Positions 49,242 to 57,357 of a stretch of DNA of 64,000 nt are shown piece after piece (the first letter of the stretch is position 1; each line of letters begins with the position of its first letter). The DNA lies in assembly GCA_020249505.1 (NCBI GenBank), contig JADCFN010000003.1, forward strand, positions 124,001 to 188,000, read 5' to 3'. The notes below the pieces were generated by a model that was not told the origin of the DNA, made no database searches, and saw only the letters and a program-made list of their open reading frames with translations. This DNA comes from Roseomonas sp. GTDB lineage: Bacteria; Pseudomonadota; Alphaproteobacteria; Acetobacterales; Acetobacteraceae. Made by a program: the position numbers and the translations under genes.

Positions 49242-50456
49242 TTATCGCCCACCGCCTGGGCAGCCAATGCGATACTCCCAACGGGTCGAAGGCGAACCAG
49301 GCGTGCCCATCACCTCAACCGTGACCACGTAATCCTCAGCCGAACCCCCGCGCGGCGGGTTCCAATCGAAGGAAACACTCCCGGTCCCCGAAACAAAGCC
49401 TGGTGTCTCAGTAAGTGATCGCCCACGATGATACACCCTGATCCGATCAGGTTCGATCCGCGTGTTGTAGGTGATGGTCACGCGCCCGGGATTCGGCCCC
49501 AGATAATGCCGCGTCTCCGTAATGCCGCGCCCGCCGCTTTGCACCTCGGTATTGCAGGGCTCGACATTGGGCGGGCGTTCCAGCGGCCGTTCCACGGGGC
49601 GTGGCGGCGGCGGTGGCGTGGGCCGCGGAGGCGGTGGTGGTGGGGGCGTTGGTTCGGGCCGCGGTTCGGGCTGACGCGGAGGCTCTGGGGCTGGTGGGGG
49701 CGGTGGTGGTGGCGGTGCTGCCGGCAACGGGCATTCGGCGCGGCGGCGGCCAAGTTCTTCTTCCAGCACGGCCAGGCGGTGGCGCAGTTCCCTCTCCCGT
49801 TCCCTTTCGCGCAGCAATGTGAGCATGGCGTCCAGATCGCCCTGCTCGACACGGCACATGCCGGGCTCCGGCGCCAGCCAGCGCGCGATCCAGGGTGAGG
49901 CCAAGGCCGCCAAGGCGCCCAACAGGAAAAGCGCCAGCAAAGCAGCACCAAGCGTTGCCAAGGGCAGGCGGGCAGGGGTTTCGGCGGCTTTGCCATCATC
50001 CAAGTCGCGCAGCAGGCCAAGCCCGCCCGGCGCATTTCCAGGTGCAGTGCCCCAGCCCGCCAGCACGGGGCGGCCTTCATGGGCGAAAACCTGCTCAAAG
50101 CTTGGGATTTCAATCGCGGCCGCGACCAGGGCTGGCAAATGCCCGGACGTAGCGGGATCATTCGCTGCCGCGAGCGTAGCGGCGCGGCGGAGTTCGCTGA
50201 TGATCCGCCCAATTTCGGCACGCAGCCTGTCGCGCCCTGTGGCGTCCAACTCGGCAAACCGCGCCACGCGGCCTTCGGGGGCGAAGAAGCTCAGGCCCTG
50301 CTCCGTCACGCTGACGGGCGCGAAAAAGCCCGTGACTTCCGGCCCCAGCGTGTCACGCAAAAGCGCCGTCAGGGCGCGATGCGCCGCCGCGTGATCCTGC
50401 CCTGTCGGCAGGATCGGACGATAGGCATCAAGCGAAAGGGTGATCAGCGGCTGCAT
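49242..50456 (-). CDS. Membrane protein with shared N-terminal module, proline-rich linker and beta domain (paralogue 3)
   Basis: The protein has 404 residues in this order. The shared N-terminal module is at 1-140, with TGFFAP and GRPVLAGWG. A membrane helix lies at about 164-190. The C-x3-Q-G-D-L-x2-M-L motif and a coiled coil follow at 200-240. A proline-rich stretch spans 243-299. The C-terminal beta-rich domain (300-404) includes ETRHYLGPNPGRVTITYNTR and WEYRIGC. Two cysteines (about 301 and 399) could pair outside the cytoplasm. It lies 6 bp after the DUF2135-like gene. I recognise no family for the C-terminal domain. Confidence 0.75.
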   Translation of the reverse strand: MQPLITLSLDAYRPILPTGQDHAAAHRALTALLRDTLGPEVTGFFAPVSVTEQGLSFFAPEGRVARFAELDATGRDRLRAEIGRIISELRRAATLAAANDPATSGHLPALVAAAIEIPSFEQVFAHEGRPVLAGWGTAPGNAPGGLGLLRDLDDGKAAETPARLPLATLGAALLALFLLGALAALASPWIARWLAPEPGMCRVEQGDLDAMLTLLRERERERELRHRLAVLEEELGRRRAECPLPAAPPPPPPPPAPEPPRQPEPRPEPTPPPPPPPRPTPPPPPRPVERPLERPPNVEPCNTEVQSGGRGITETRHYLGPNPGRVTITYNTRIEPDRIRVYHRGRSLTETPGFVSGTGSVSFDWNPPRGGSAEDYVVTVEVMGTPGSPSTRWEYRIGCPGGGR

Positions 50457-50462
50457 GGCGCA

Positions 50463-51728
50463 TCAGGGCACATCGAAATGCCCCACTTCCACTTGCTGCC
50501 CGGCCGCCACACGCCCGGTGAACACATGATCCGGCCGGCCTTCGCGCTTCACCGTCACGCGATAGGGCGAAGATGCCGGCCCTGGCGGATTGTTCTGGAA
50601 ATGCCAGACCATGATCCGGTAGCGTCCCGGCGCGGGTTCCGCCGCAAAGACGATATTCTCAACAGGCGTCGCGATCAGCGCGCTATTGCCCGCATTGCGG
50701 TCCACATCCAATTCCGCCCCGCAGGCACGGCGATGGTCGAAATACAGCCTTTCGCCATTCGGGCAGATCATCATCAGGTCAAGATCATTCCGGTCATCCC
50801 ACGCCAGGATGATCTGCACGCGCCCGCTACGCGCGCCTTCGCGCCGCGCGCGTTCCGCATCTTCCTGGCGCGGCGGCGGGGGCGGCGTGGGTTGTTCAAC
50901 CCGACGCTGTGGCGGCGGTGGCGGCGGCTCGGGCGGTGGGCAGGCGGTCCGCCGATCCCCAAGGCGCAGCATTTCCTGCGCGATATCGCCGCGCAGCGCC
51001 GCTTCGCGCGCCTGTGCGGCGCGGAGTTCATCCAGCAATTCCGCATTGCCTGGCTGCACCACGCATTGCGGCAGCGTGGCCTTGAACCAGCCAAACGGGT
51101 CGCGCCACAGCAGCAGCAACAAAAGCAACAACAACAAAAGCCCGAGCAGCCCCAGCAGCCAGAACAGCAGCGGCCGTTTCGCGGGCGGCGCCGCCGGCGG
51201 GCCGACAATCTGCATCGGCGCCAAGCCAGCCCCGCGCCGGCGCGTCATGCCGATCAGCAATTCAGGGCTGGGTGCCTCACCCAGCTTCGCATGCCCCCAA
51301 GCGACCAATACGGGCTGGCCGCCCATGACTCGCAGGCAGTCAGTCGCGGGCGTGATCAGCGCAAGGGCGATCAATTCACCAAGGAAACGTTCACTTTCGC
51401 GAGAGCTGGCGCGCAGCCGATCCGCTTCTTCGCGGATATCGCCGTAAAGCCGGGCGAATTCCGCGCGCGCGGCTTCTTGTGCAGCTTCAGGTAGCGTTTC
51501 CAGGGGCGGTGCCGCGCCCTGGCCGGCCGCATACCAATCCGTGATGCCGCGATCCGCATCTGGATTGGGTTCGGCGAAAAGTGCGGCATGGGCGGGGCTG
51601 CGCGCGCGGCGCAGATAGCCGGTGATCTGATCCCAGGCCTGGACCGCAAGCTGCCCACCCGTGCCCAGCACCTGCAATTCTGCATTGCGGGTGGTGGCAA
51701 TCAGGCTGCCATCGCCAGAACCTGACAT
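50463..51728 (-). CDS. Membrane protein with shared N-terminal module and DUF2135/YfaP-like domain (paralogue 2)
   Basis: The protein has 421 residues. The shared module (about 15-150) has AALFAEP, ITDWY and GQPVLVAWG. A very leucine-rich membrane helix lies at 186-207. C221, the PGNAELL motif and a coiled coil follow at 221-257. A proline-rich linker spans 262-286. The C-terminal domain (302-421) is DUF2135-like: GRVQIILAWDDRNDLDLMMICPNGE, then the ACGAELDVDRNAG block and PGRYRIMVWHFQN. DUF2135 occurs in envelope and surface proteins. It lies 15 bp after the protease gene and 6 bp before paralogue 3. Confidence 0.78.
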   Translation of the reverse strand: MSGSGDGSLIATTRNAELQVLGTGGQLAVQAWDQITGYLRRARSPAHAALFAEPNPDADRGITDWYAAGQGAAPPLETLPEAAQEAARAEFARLYGDIREEADRLRASSRESERFLGELIALALITPATDCLRVMGGQPVLVAWGHAKLGEAPSPELLIGMTRRRGAGLAPMQIVGPPAAPPAKRPLLFWLLGLLGLLLLLLLLLLLWRDPFGWFKATLPQCVVQPGNAELLDELRAAQAREAALRGDIAQEMLRLGDRRTACPPPEPPPPPPQRRVEQPTPPPPPRQEDAERARREGARSGRVQIILAWDDRNDLDLMMICPNGERLYFDHRRACGAELDVDRNAGNSALIATPVENIVFAAEPAPGRYRIMVWHFQNNPPGPASSPYRVTVKREGRPDHVFTGRVAAGQQVEVGHFDVP

Positions 51729-51743
51729 GCGCGCGGCGCCGCC

Positions 51744-53510
51744 TTACCGACTTGCCCCGGCCCCGCCAGGGGGCGCGGGGGACGTGGGCGCTGCCGGCGC
51801 AGCAGCGGGTGACTGAGGTGTCGCCGGCAGGCCGGGGGTTACGGGCTGGCAAGCCTCGGTCTGCACCGCCGCCTGCACATTCTGCTGTTGCAGCCAGGGC
51901 AGCAGGCTTTCGGTCTTTTGTGCGTATTTCACCCGATCCGCGACCTGGGTCGCGAAACTGACAAAGGTATTGATGCCCACCACACGCCCGCATGTATCCA
52001 CCAGCGGCCCGCCGGAATTACCTGGCGAGATATCGGCCGAATGCGGCATCACCACCAAGCCGTTTTCGAGCCGCTGAATGGTGCTGATACTGCCCCGCGT
52101 CAGTACCAATTCCGGCGGCGTGCCAAGCCTGCCCTGCTGCAATTCCTGCATGCCCTGTTCAACACGCACGACCGAGTCCGGATAGCCCGCCGCCACCACA
52201 TCCAAAAGCTTATCGGCGGTGGGGGTCAGCGCGAGCGGCTGCGCCCCCGCCACCGCTTCCGGCAGCCTGAGCAGCGCGACATCCAGCATGCCTGGTTCAA
52301 CCGGGCCACCGCCTGCGCCGCGCGTCATGCTGACCAATTGTGCCTTCACCGCGCGGCCCATGGCGCGCGACATGACGAATATCTGGTTGGGATCGGCCTG
52401 CTGCACGACATGTGCATTGGTCAGCACCAGATCGCCCGCAATGAAAAACCCGCTGCCATGGCCAATCCCCGACGGCCCTGCCGAGGCGATCATCACCGTT
52501 GCATGTTCCAGCAATTGCGCGAGTGAACCGCTAAAGGGCCGCGGCGCTTCCCCCTGCCGTTGCGGAATGGCGGGCGGTACGCTTTCGGGCCGCACCGGCT
52601 GGCGTTCCGGCGGCGGGTTCAGGCCAAGCGGGCCTTCCGGCGTGCAGACATTGGGGGTCGCGGCCAGGCGGCGCATGCGTTCCAGGTCGCGCTCCAGCGC
52701 CTCATTGGTTTCGCGTTGCAGGCGGATGGCGTTGCGCGTGGCAGCATCATCCACGATCGAGACGCTTTGCTGCCGCCCCGCCAGATCGCGCTGCATATGC
52801 ATCCAGGCGAGCCAGAAGCCGAGGGCGAGGAAAATCAGCGCAACGAGTGCAAGCAAGGGCACCAGCCAAGCCGCCCCGCCAAAAGGCGCACGCGGCGCGG
52901 TGGCTGTGGCGAGCGGTGGTGGGGGAGGCGGTGGCGGCGGTGCTGCCGCACGGGGTGCGGCGGGGGGTGGTGCGGCAGGGGCTGCCGGCGCCGGCGCTGC
53001 CATGGCGGCATTTGTCAGAAATCCATCGGGTGCCGCCGCCAGCCGCTGCGAATACGGCCCCATGACGCGCCGGAGTTGCCCGGCAAGCGCGGCAGGGTCT
53101 TCGGCGATGTCGCGCGGGGCGAGGCCCCAGCCGGTCAGGATGATCTGGCCATCCAGCACCAGGATGGAATCGGCGCCAGGCAGCACCAAGGCGCGGCGCA
53201 GCAGCGGGCCGATTTCGGCATCATCCAGCAGCGGTTCCAGGGCCTGAAGCTGCCGCGTGAGTGCCGCTTCAGCCTCTGCCCGGCGGGCGCTGGAAAGCGT
53301 CGGCAAGGGCTGCGGTTCCCCGGCGGCCTCGCCATACCAGGAAATCGCCCCGGCGCCGGTAATGGGCTCGGCAAACAGCGCGGCGGGCGCGCCCCGGGCA
53401 GTGAGTTGGTCGGTCAGGCGCTGATGCAGCGCTTGCACCGGCTGGCCGCGCAACAGCAAGGGTTGCAGCCCGGCAAGATCAGTCTTCAGGAGCAGACGTG
53501 GCGCGGCCAT
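51744..53510 (-). CDS. Membrane-anchored trypsin-like serine protease with shared N-terminal module (paralogue 1)
   Basis: The protein has 588 residues. The shared module (about 5-135) has AALFAEP, ISWYG and GQIILTGWG. An Ala/Pro-rich segment with nine consecutive prolines lies at 171-200, and a membrane helix at 213-236. A coiled coil spans about 245-285 and a proline-rich linker 290-325. The trypsin-like domain follows at about 335-555. The catalytic triad is intact: H367 in LTNAHVV, D410 in MLDVALLRLP, and S499 in SPGNSGGPLVD. No PDZ domain is visible, unlike DegP/HtrA. It is the first gene of the operon. The protease would face the periplasm if the N-terminal module is cytoplasmic. Confidence 0.85.
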   Translation of the reverse strand: MAAPRLLLKTDLAGLQPLLLRGQPVQALHQRLTDQLTARGAPAALFAEPITGAGAISWYGEAAGEPQPLPTLSSARRAEAEAALTRQLQALEPLLDDAEIGPLLRRALVLPGADSILVLDGQIILTGWGLAPRDIAEDPAALAGQLRRVMGPYSQRLAAAPDGFLTNAAMAAPAPAAPAAPPPAAPRAAAPPPPPPPPPLATATAPRAPFGGAAWLVPLLALVALIFLALGFWLAWMHMQRDLAGRQQSVSIVDDAATRNAIRLQRETNEALERDLERMRRLAATPNVCTPEGPLGLNPPPERQPVRPESVPPAIPQRQGEAPRPFSGSLAQLLEHATVMIASAGPSGIGHGSGFFIAGDLVLTNAHVVQQADPNQIFVMSRAMGRAVKAQLVSMTRGAGGGPVEPGMLDVALLRLPEAVAGAQPLALTPTADKLLDVVAAGYPDSVVRVEQGMQELQQGRLGTPPELVLTRGSISTIQRLENGLVVMPHSADISPGNSGGPLVDTCGRVVGINTFVSFATQVADRVKYAQKTESLLPWLQQQNVQAAVQTEACQPVTPGLPATPQSPAAAPAAPTSPAPPGGAGASR

Positions 53511-53619
53511 GGGACCTCGGATTCTAGCAAGCTGAGGCTAGATCAGGTTGCGCGGGTTTGGGAACACCCGCGCTGAAACAGGTAAGGCCATAGCGATGGC
53601 AGCATTGCGGCGGCGGGCG

Positions 53620-54840
53620 TTAAGCCGCCGCTTTTGCTGGCTCTCGCTGAAAGCGGAGCCAGGTCACCGCCAGCACGGCCACCAACAGCAGCGGGATGGA
53701 GGCCCAATTCAGCGGTACCCAGCCGAAATGCTCATGCAGGAAGCCGGCCAGGAAGCTTGCGGTCGCGGTGGTGCCGAACACCAAAAAGTCATTCAGCGCC
53801 TGGGCCTTGCCGCGTTCATTCGGGCGATAGCAGGTGGTGACCAGGTTGGTCGCGCCGATGAACAGGAAATTCCAGCCCACGCCATTCAGCGTCAGCGCAA
53901 TCCGGAAATGCCATTCATGATTGCCGGCCAGGGCTGCGAATACGCCCAGCAACAGCAGCGCAATACCCCAGAACATGACATTGGTGGTGCCATAGCGCGT
54001 GATCAGATTGCCCGTGAAGAAGGATGGCACGAACATCCCCATCACATGCATGAAGATCACCCAATGCGCTTCCGTATGCGGCAACCCACAGGCCACAATC
54101 GCGAGCGGTGACGCGCTCATCAGGAAGGACATGATGCCGAAGGCGACCATGCCGGAAATCACGGCGGCAATGAAGCGCGGCTGAGACGCGATTTCCAGCA
54201 AGGGGCGTGGTGGTGCGACCGCAGTGCCATCCGCCTTCACGGTTGCTTCCTGCATGGGCGGGAATTTGATGAAGCCCATGATGATGAAGACGACAGCATG
54301 AATGCCAATCAGCGCGATATAGGTCGCGAGATACAGCGGCAGCATCTGGTCATGCGAAAAGCGCACAATACTGGGGCCGATAATGCCGGCCACCACTCCG
54401 CCCGCCGTCACCCAGGAAATCGCCTTGGCGCGATGGGATGCGGGCACCAGTTCCACCGCCGCGAAGCGATACATTTGCAGGCTGGCCACCGCATAACCCA
54501 GGATCAGGCCACCGAGGCACATCAGCGCAAAGGTCGCGGTGTAAAGCCCCAACGCCACAATCGCGCCGCCCACCATGCCGAAGATGGAACCGACGCGAAA
54601 ACCAAAGCGCCGGCCCATGCGCTGCATCAGCGCGGCGGCGGGAAACACCGCAATCATGATGCCCAGATGCTGCAAGGTGACGGGCAGCGTGGCGAGGTCT
54701 CGGTTATGGTAGAAGGTCACCACGGAAAGCGCGGTAGCGGCGAACATCAGCGTATTGCCGGCCTGACCAATGGCCTGACAACAGGCCAAGAGAAAAAGAT
54801 TCCGCCGCGCGGCAGCATCAAGCATAGTCATTCTAGTCAC
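53620..54840 (-). CDS. Major facilitator superfamily transporter
   Basis: This 406-residue inner-membrane protein has about twelve hydrophobic segments in two halves. The loop between helices 2 and 3 carries the MFS motif (MQRMGRRFGFRVGSIFG), and the central cytoplasmic loop is at about 200-225. The substrate is unknown. The first start is GTG at 54840, 3 nt after AAGGA. An ATG at 54831 is a reasonable alternative. It ends 109 bp before the protease-led operon. A small hairpin (GCGCGGGT/ACCCGCGC) lies in that gap. Confidence 0.9.
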   Translation of the reverse strand: MTRMTMLDAAARRNLFLLACCQAIGQAGNTLMFAATALSVVTFYHNRDLATLPVTLQHLGIMIAVFPAAALMQRMGRRFGFRVGSIFGMVGGAIVALGLYTATFALMCLGGLILGYAVASLQMYRFAAVELVPASHRAKAISWVTAGGVVAGIIGPSIVRFSHDQMLPLYLATYIALIGIHAVVFIIMGFIKFPPMQEATVKADGTAVAPPRPLLEIASQPRFIAAVISGMVAFGIMSFLMSASPLAIVACGLPHTEAHWVIFMHVMGMFVPSFFTGNLITRYGTTNVMFWGIALLLLGVFAALAGNHEWHFRIALTLNGVGWNFLFIGATNLVTTCYRPNERGKAQALNDFLVFGTTATASFLAGFLHEHFGWVPLNWASIPLLLVAVLAVTWLRFQREPAKAAA

Positions 54841-54897
54841 GCTTCCTTACCAAGAAGGCGATGCTAGACCGGAAGGCGCCGAAGGAAAAGCGGGGCC

Positions 54898-55863
54898 TCA
54901 GCCCCAAAGCCCACGCGCCGCGAGCCAGCCCTGCACCAGCGCCGCCACCTGGTCGCTATTGCGATCCATCATGATCATATGGCTATTGCCGGTGATGCCA
55001 TGCGCGGGCAGGTCAATGATGTCCACATATCCACCAGCGGCGCGCAGGCTCTCAGCAAAGGCCACACCGCGCGCGCGAATATCCGGCCAGCGCGCATCTT
55101 CCTTGATGTAATCGCCATAGATCATCAGCACGGGAATATCGCGCAATTTGGCGATCTGCGCCGGATCGCCAATGGAGGCCGGCTCCACCAGCACCAGGGC
55201 GCGCAAAGCATCAGGCCGGCGCCGCGCCGCATTCCAGGCGAAAAAGCCACCCTGGCTATGCGCCATCACCACCGCAGGCCCAACACGTTCCAGCAGCGCA
55301 TCATAGGCATCAAGGGTGAGGTCATCCGTTGTCGTGAAACGCGGCACGATCTGGCGCATGAAATTGCGGTAACTTGCGCGATCGGCGGGGAATTGATTGC
55401 CCGGCAGCACCTCACCACGCCGATAGGAACCGGGGCCGGCGCCGATGCGAAACCGCTCAAAAGGATTATCTATCGGGAGCGTCAGTGCGGTGCCGCCCGT
55501 GACCTCAGGGATCAGGGACCAGCCGGCGCGGCCGCGTTCCACCGCATCACTCACATAAACCGGCCAGCCCTGGCGCAGAAAATAATGTTGCCAGCCTTCG
55601 CGGCCATCGGGCGTGGACTCCCAACAAACACCGGAAAGCCCGCCGCCATGCCACATCAGCAACGGGTGGCGCCCGCGCGGCGCGGCAGGGATCATGTAGT
55701 GCGCGTAAAGCGCGCCGATCAAATAAGTGCCGTTGGGGTCAACCTTCGCCGGCACGCCGCCGGGCGTGAAAAGCACCTCACGCGCCGGCTGATCGGTAAT
55801 GGAGACTTCCCGCCCGCCGACATGAAAACTGCCCCAGGCAGCGAGGGAAACAGGCGCGGCCAT
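54898..55863 (-). CDS. Alpha/beta-hydrolase fold protein
   Basis: The protein has 321 residues. The nucleophile elbow is MAHSQGGFF (serine about residue 198), the acid probably lies near VLMIYGDYIKEDARW, and the histidine in DLPAHGITGNSHMIMMD. The N-terminus carries HGGGLSGVCWESTPDG, an oxyanion-hole region. It could be an esterase or lactonase, and the substrate is unknown. It starts 8 bp after the nitronate monooxygenase-like gene stop, so the two are likely cotranscribed. Confidence 0.87.
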   Translation of the reverse strand: MAAPVSLAAWGSFHVGGREVSITDQPAREVLFTPGGVPAKVDPNGTYLIGALYAHYMIPAAPRGRHPLLMWHGGGLSGVCWESTPDGREGWQHYFLRQGWPVYVSDAVERGRAGWSLIPEVTGGTALTLPIDNPFERFRIGAGPGSYRRGEVLPGNQFPADRASYRNFMRQIVPRFTTTDDLTLDAYDALLERVGPAVVMAHSQGGFFAWNAARRRPDALRALVLVEPASIGDPAQIAKLRDIPVLMIYGDYIKEDARWPDIRARGVAFAESLRAAGGYVDIIDLPAHGITGNSHMIMMDRNSDQVAALVQGWLAARGLWG

Positions 55864-55871
55864 TTCTGGCC

Positions 55872-57272
55872 TCAGCGCCCGGTCAGGATGCGTTCCACCA
55901 ATTGCTTCGCGGTTGGGATGAAGCCATTGGAATAGAAAGGATCAGACCCGAAGCGATAGGCATTATGCCCGGCGAACATCAGGTTCTTTTCCAGCGCGCC
56001 GTCATGGCTGATATCCTGCAAGGTCTTTTGAATGCAGAAGCTGCGCGGATCGGCGCGGCGGCCATTGTCGAAATCCGGTTCATGCTGAGACCAGTTGGAA
56101 AAGCGGCAGGCTGAAAGACAGCCCATGCAATCCACCTGATCCTTGACGATTTCGCGCGATTTTTCGGGGGTCACGAAAATCAGCGTATTGTCGGGCGTGC
56201 GCATGGCTTCCGTGAAGCCTTCCGCTTCCCAATGCGCGATGCGCGCCAAGTCATGCGGCGTCACGAATACCGGGCGCTTGCGCGGCCCCACGCCATATTC
56301 CGCCAAATGATCGCCCACCGCTTCCGCCGTATAGGCGACCTGGCGTTCATTGCGGTCTTCCAATTCGCGCAGGAATTCATTGCGCACGGCAGAAGAATAG
56401 AAGCCGGTGGGGGAGAAGGGCTGCAACAGCACCTCACCTGGCTTCAGTGTCAGCAGCCGCTGCTTCCAGGCATCGCTGATTGGGCTTTCCTGCGTGAGCA
56501 AGGGGCGCGTGCCGAATTGGAAGGCAATCGGGCCAAGATCAGGATTGTCGATCCAATCTTCCCATTCTTCCAGCCACCAGACGCCGCCCGCCATGATGAT
56601 GGGCACATCGCCAAGACCAAATTCGCGCATTTGCTGACGCAGCTTCAGCACGCGTGGGAAGGGCGCTTCTGGCACTTTCGGGTTTTCGCTATTGGAAAGC
56701 CCGTTATGCCCGCCGGCCAGCCACGGGTCTTCATAAACCACGCCGCCCAGCCATTCGCGGGTCTTGTGATAGGCGCGCTTCCAAAGCGCCGCAAAGGCGC
56801 GGGCGGAAGAAATGATCGGGTAGTAATGCACCCCATAATCCCGCGCCACTTCCGCGAGCTTATAGGGCATGCCCGCACCGCAAGTGACGCCATGGATCAA
56901 GCCACGCGCGCCTTCCAGCATGCCGCGCGCAACGCGTTCCGCACCACCCATTTCCCACAGGATATTGGCATGGATGCGGCCCTTGCCGCCGGCCATATCC
57001 CAGGCGCGTTGGGCTTGGGCGATGCCGCCCTTGATGCCGTATTCAACCAATTCCTCATGCCGGTCGCGGCGCGTTTTGCCGTGATAGATTTGGCGGATGA
57101 TATTGCCATCCGCATCATAGCTATCGGCATTGACGGCCGAGAATGTGCCAACGCCGCCGGCCGAGGCCCAGGCGCCGCAAGTGCGCCCATTGGAAACGGC
57201 AACGCCTTTGCCGCCTTCCACCAGCGGCAGGACATCAACGCCCCCCATCCTGATCGTATTGATGGCCTTCAA
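55872..57272 (-). CDS. Nitronate monooxygenase-like flavoenzyme with a C-terminal cysteine cluster
   Basis: This 466-residue protein of the NAD(P)H-dependent flavin oxidoreductase (NMO/YrpB) family is longer than the usual 320-380. The TIM barrel shows NGRTCGAWASAGGVGTF, HGVTCGAGMP, IIMAGGVWW and FQFGTRPLL. The added C-terminal part has C382-x2-C385-x3-C389-x23-C413. The first three resemble the Fe-S ligand set of 2,4-dienoyl-CoA reductases. The TTG at 57272 is used as start. The ATG at 57248 is possible. The substrate is unknown. Confidence 0.8.
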   Translation of the reverse strand: MKAINTIRMGGVDVLPLVEGGKGVAVSNGRTCGAWASAGGVGTFSAVNADSYDADGNIIRQIYHGKTRRDRHEELVEYGIKGGIAQAQRAWDMAGGKGRIHANILWEMGGAERVARGMLEGARGLIHGVTCGAGMPYKLAEVARDYGVHYYPIISSARAFAALWKRAYHKTREWLGGVVYEDPWLAGGHNGLSNSENPKVPEAPFPRVLKLRQQMREFGLGDVPIIMAGGVWWLEEWEDWIDNPDLGPIAFQFGTRPLLTQESPISDAWKQRLLTLKPGEVLLQPFSPTGFYSSAVRNEFLRELEDRNERQVAYTAEAVGDHLAEYGVGPRKRPVFVTPHDLARIAHWEAEGFTEAMRTPDNTLIFVTPEKSREIVKDQVDCMGCLSACRFSNWSQHEPDFDNGRRADPRSFCIQKTLQDISHDGALEKNLMFAGHNAYRFGSDPFYSNGFIPTAKQLVERILTGR

Positions 57273-57315
57273 GTAACGGCGCTCCCCAATGAATGGTCTG
57301 GGTTATTAGGGTAAG

Positions 57316-57341
57316 CCCCGCCCCGGTAAAAGGGGGCGGGG
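57316..57341 (-). terminator. Hairpin after pnp
   Basis: CCCCGCCCC (57316-57324) and GGGGCGGGG (57333-57341) form a perfect 9-bp GC stem with an 8-nt loop. It lies 17 bp beyond the pnp stop, before the nitronate monooxygenase-like gene. No clear T-tract follows. Confidence 0.55.
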
Positions 57342-57357
57342 TATTGGTCTGGCAGGA

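Noticed and set aside
49560-49740. Repetitive GGC/GGT-rich tract considered as a tandem repeat array
   Set aside because: It encodes the proline-rich linker of paralogue 3. The period is irregular and set by proline codons.
50079-53576. Several plus-strand open frames of 150-470 codons opposite the envelope operon
   Set aside because: They are mirror images of proline- and alanine-rich coding sequence. The minus-strand genes have membrane helices, a protease triad and tight spacing, and the plus frames have none of these.
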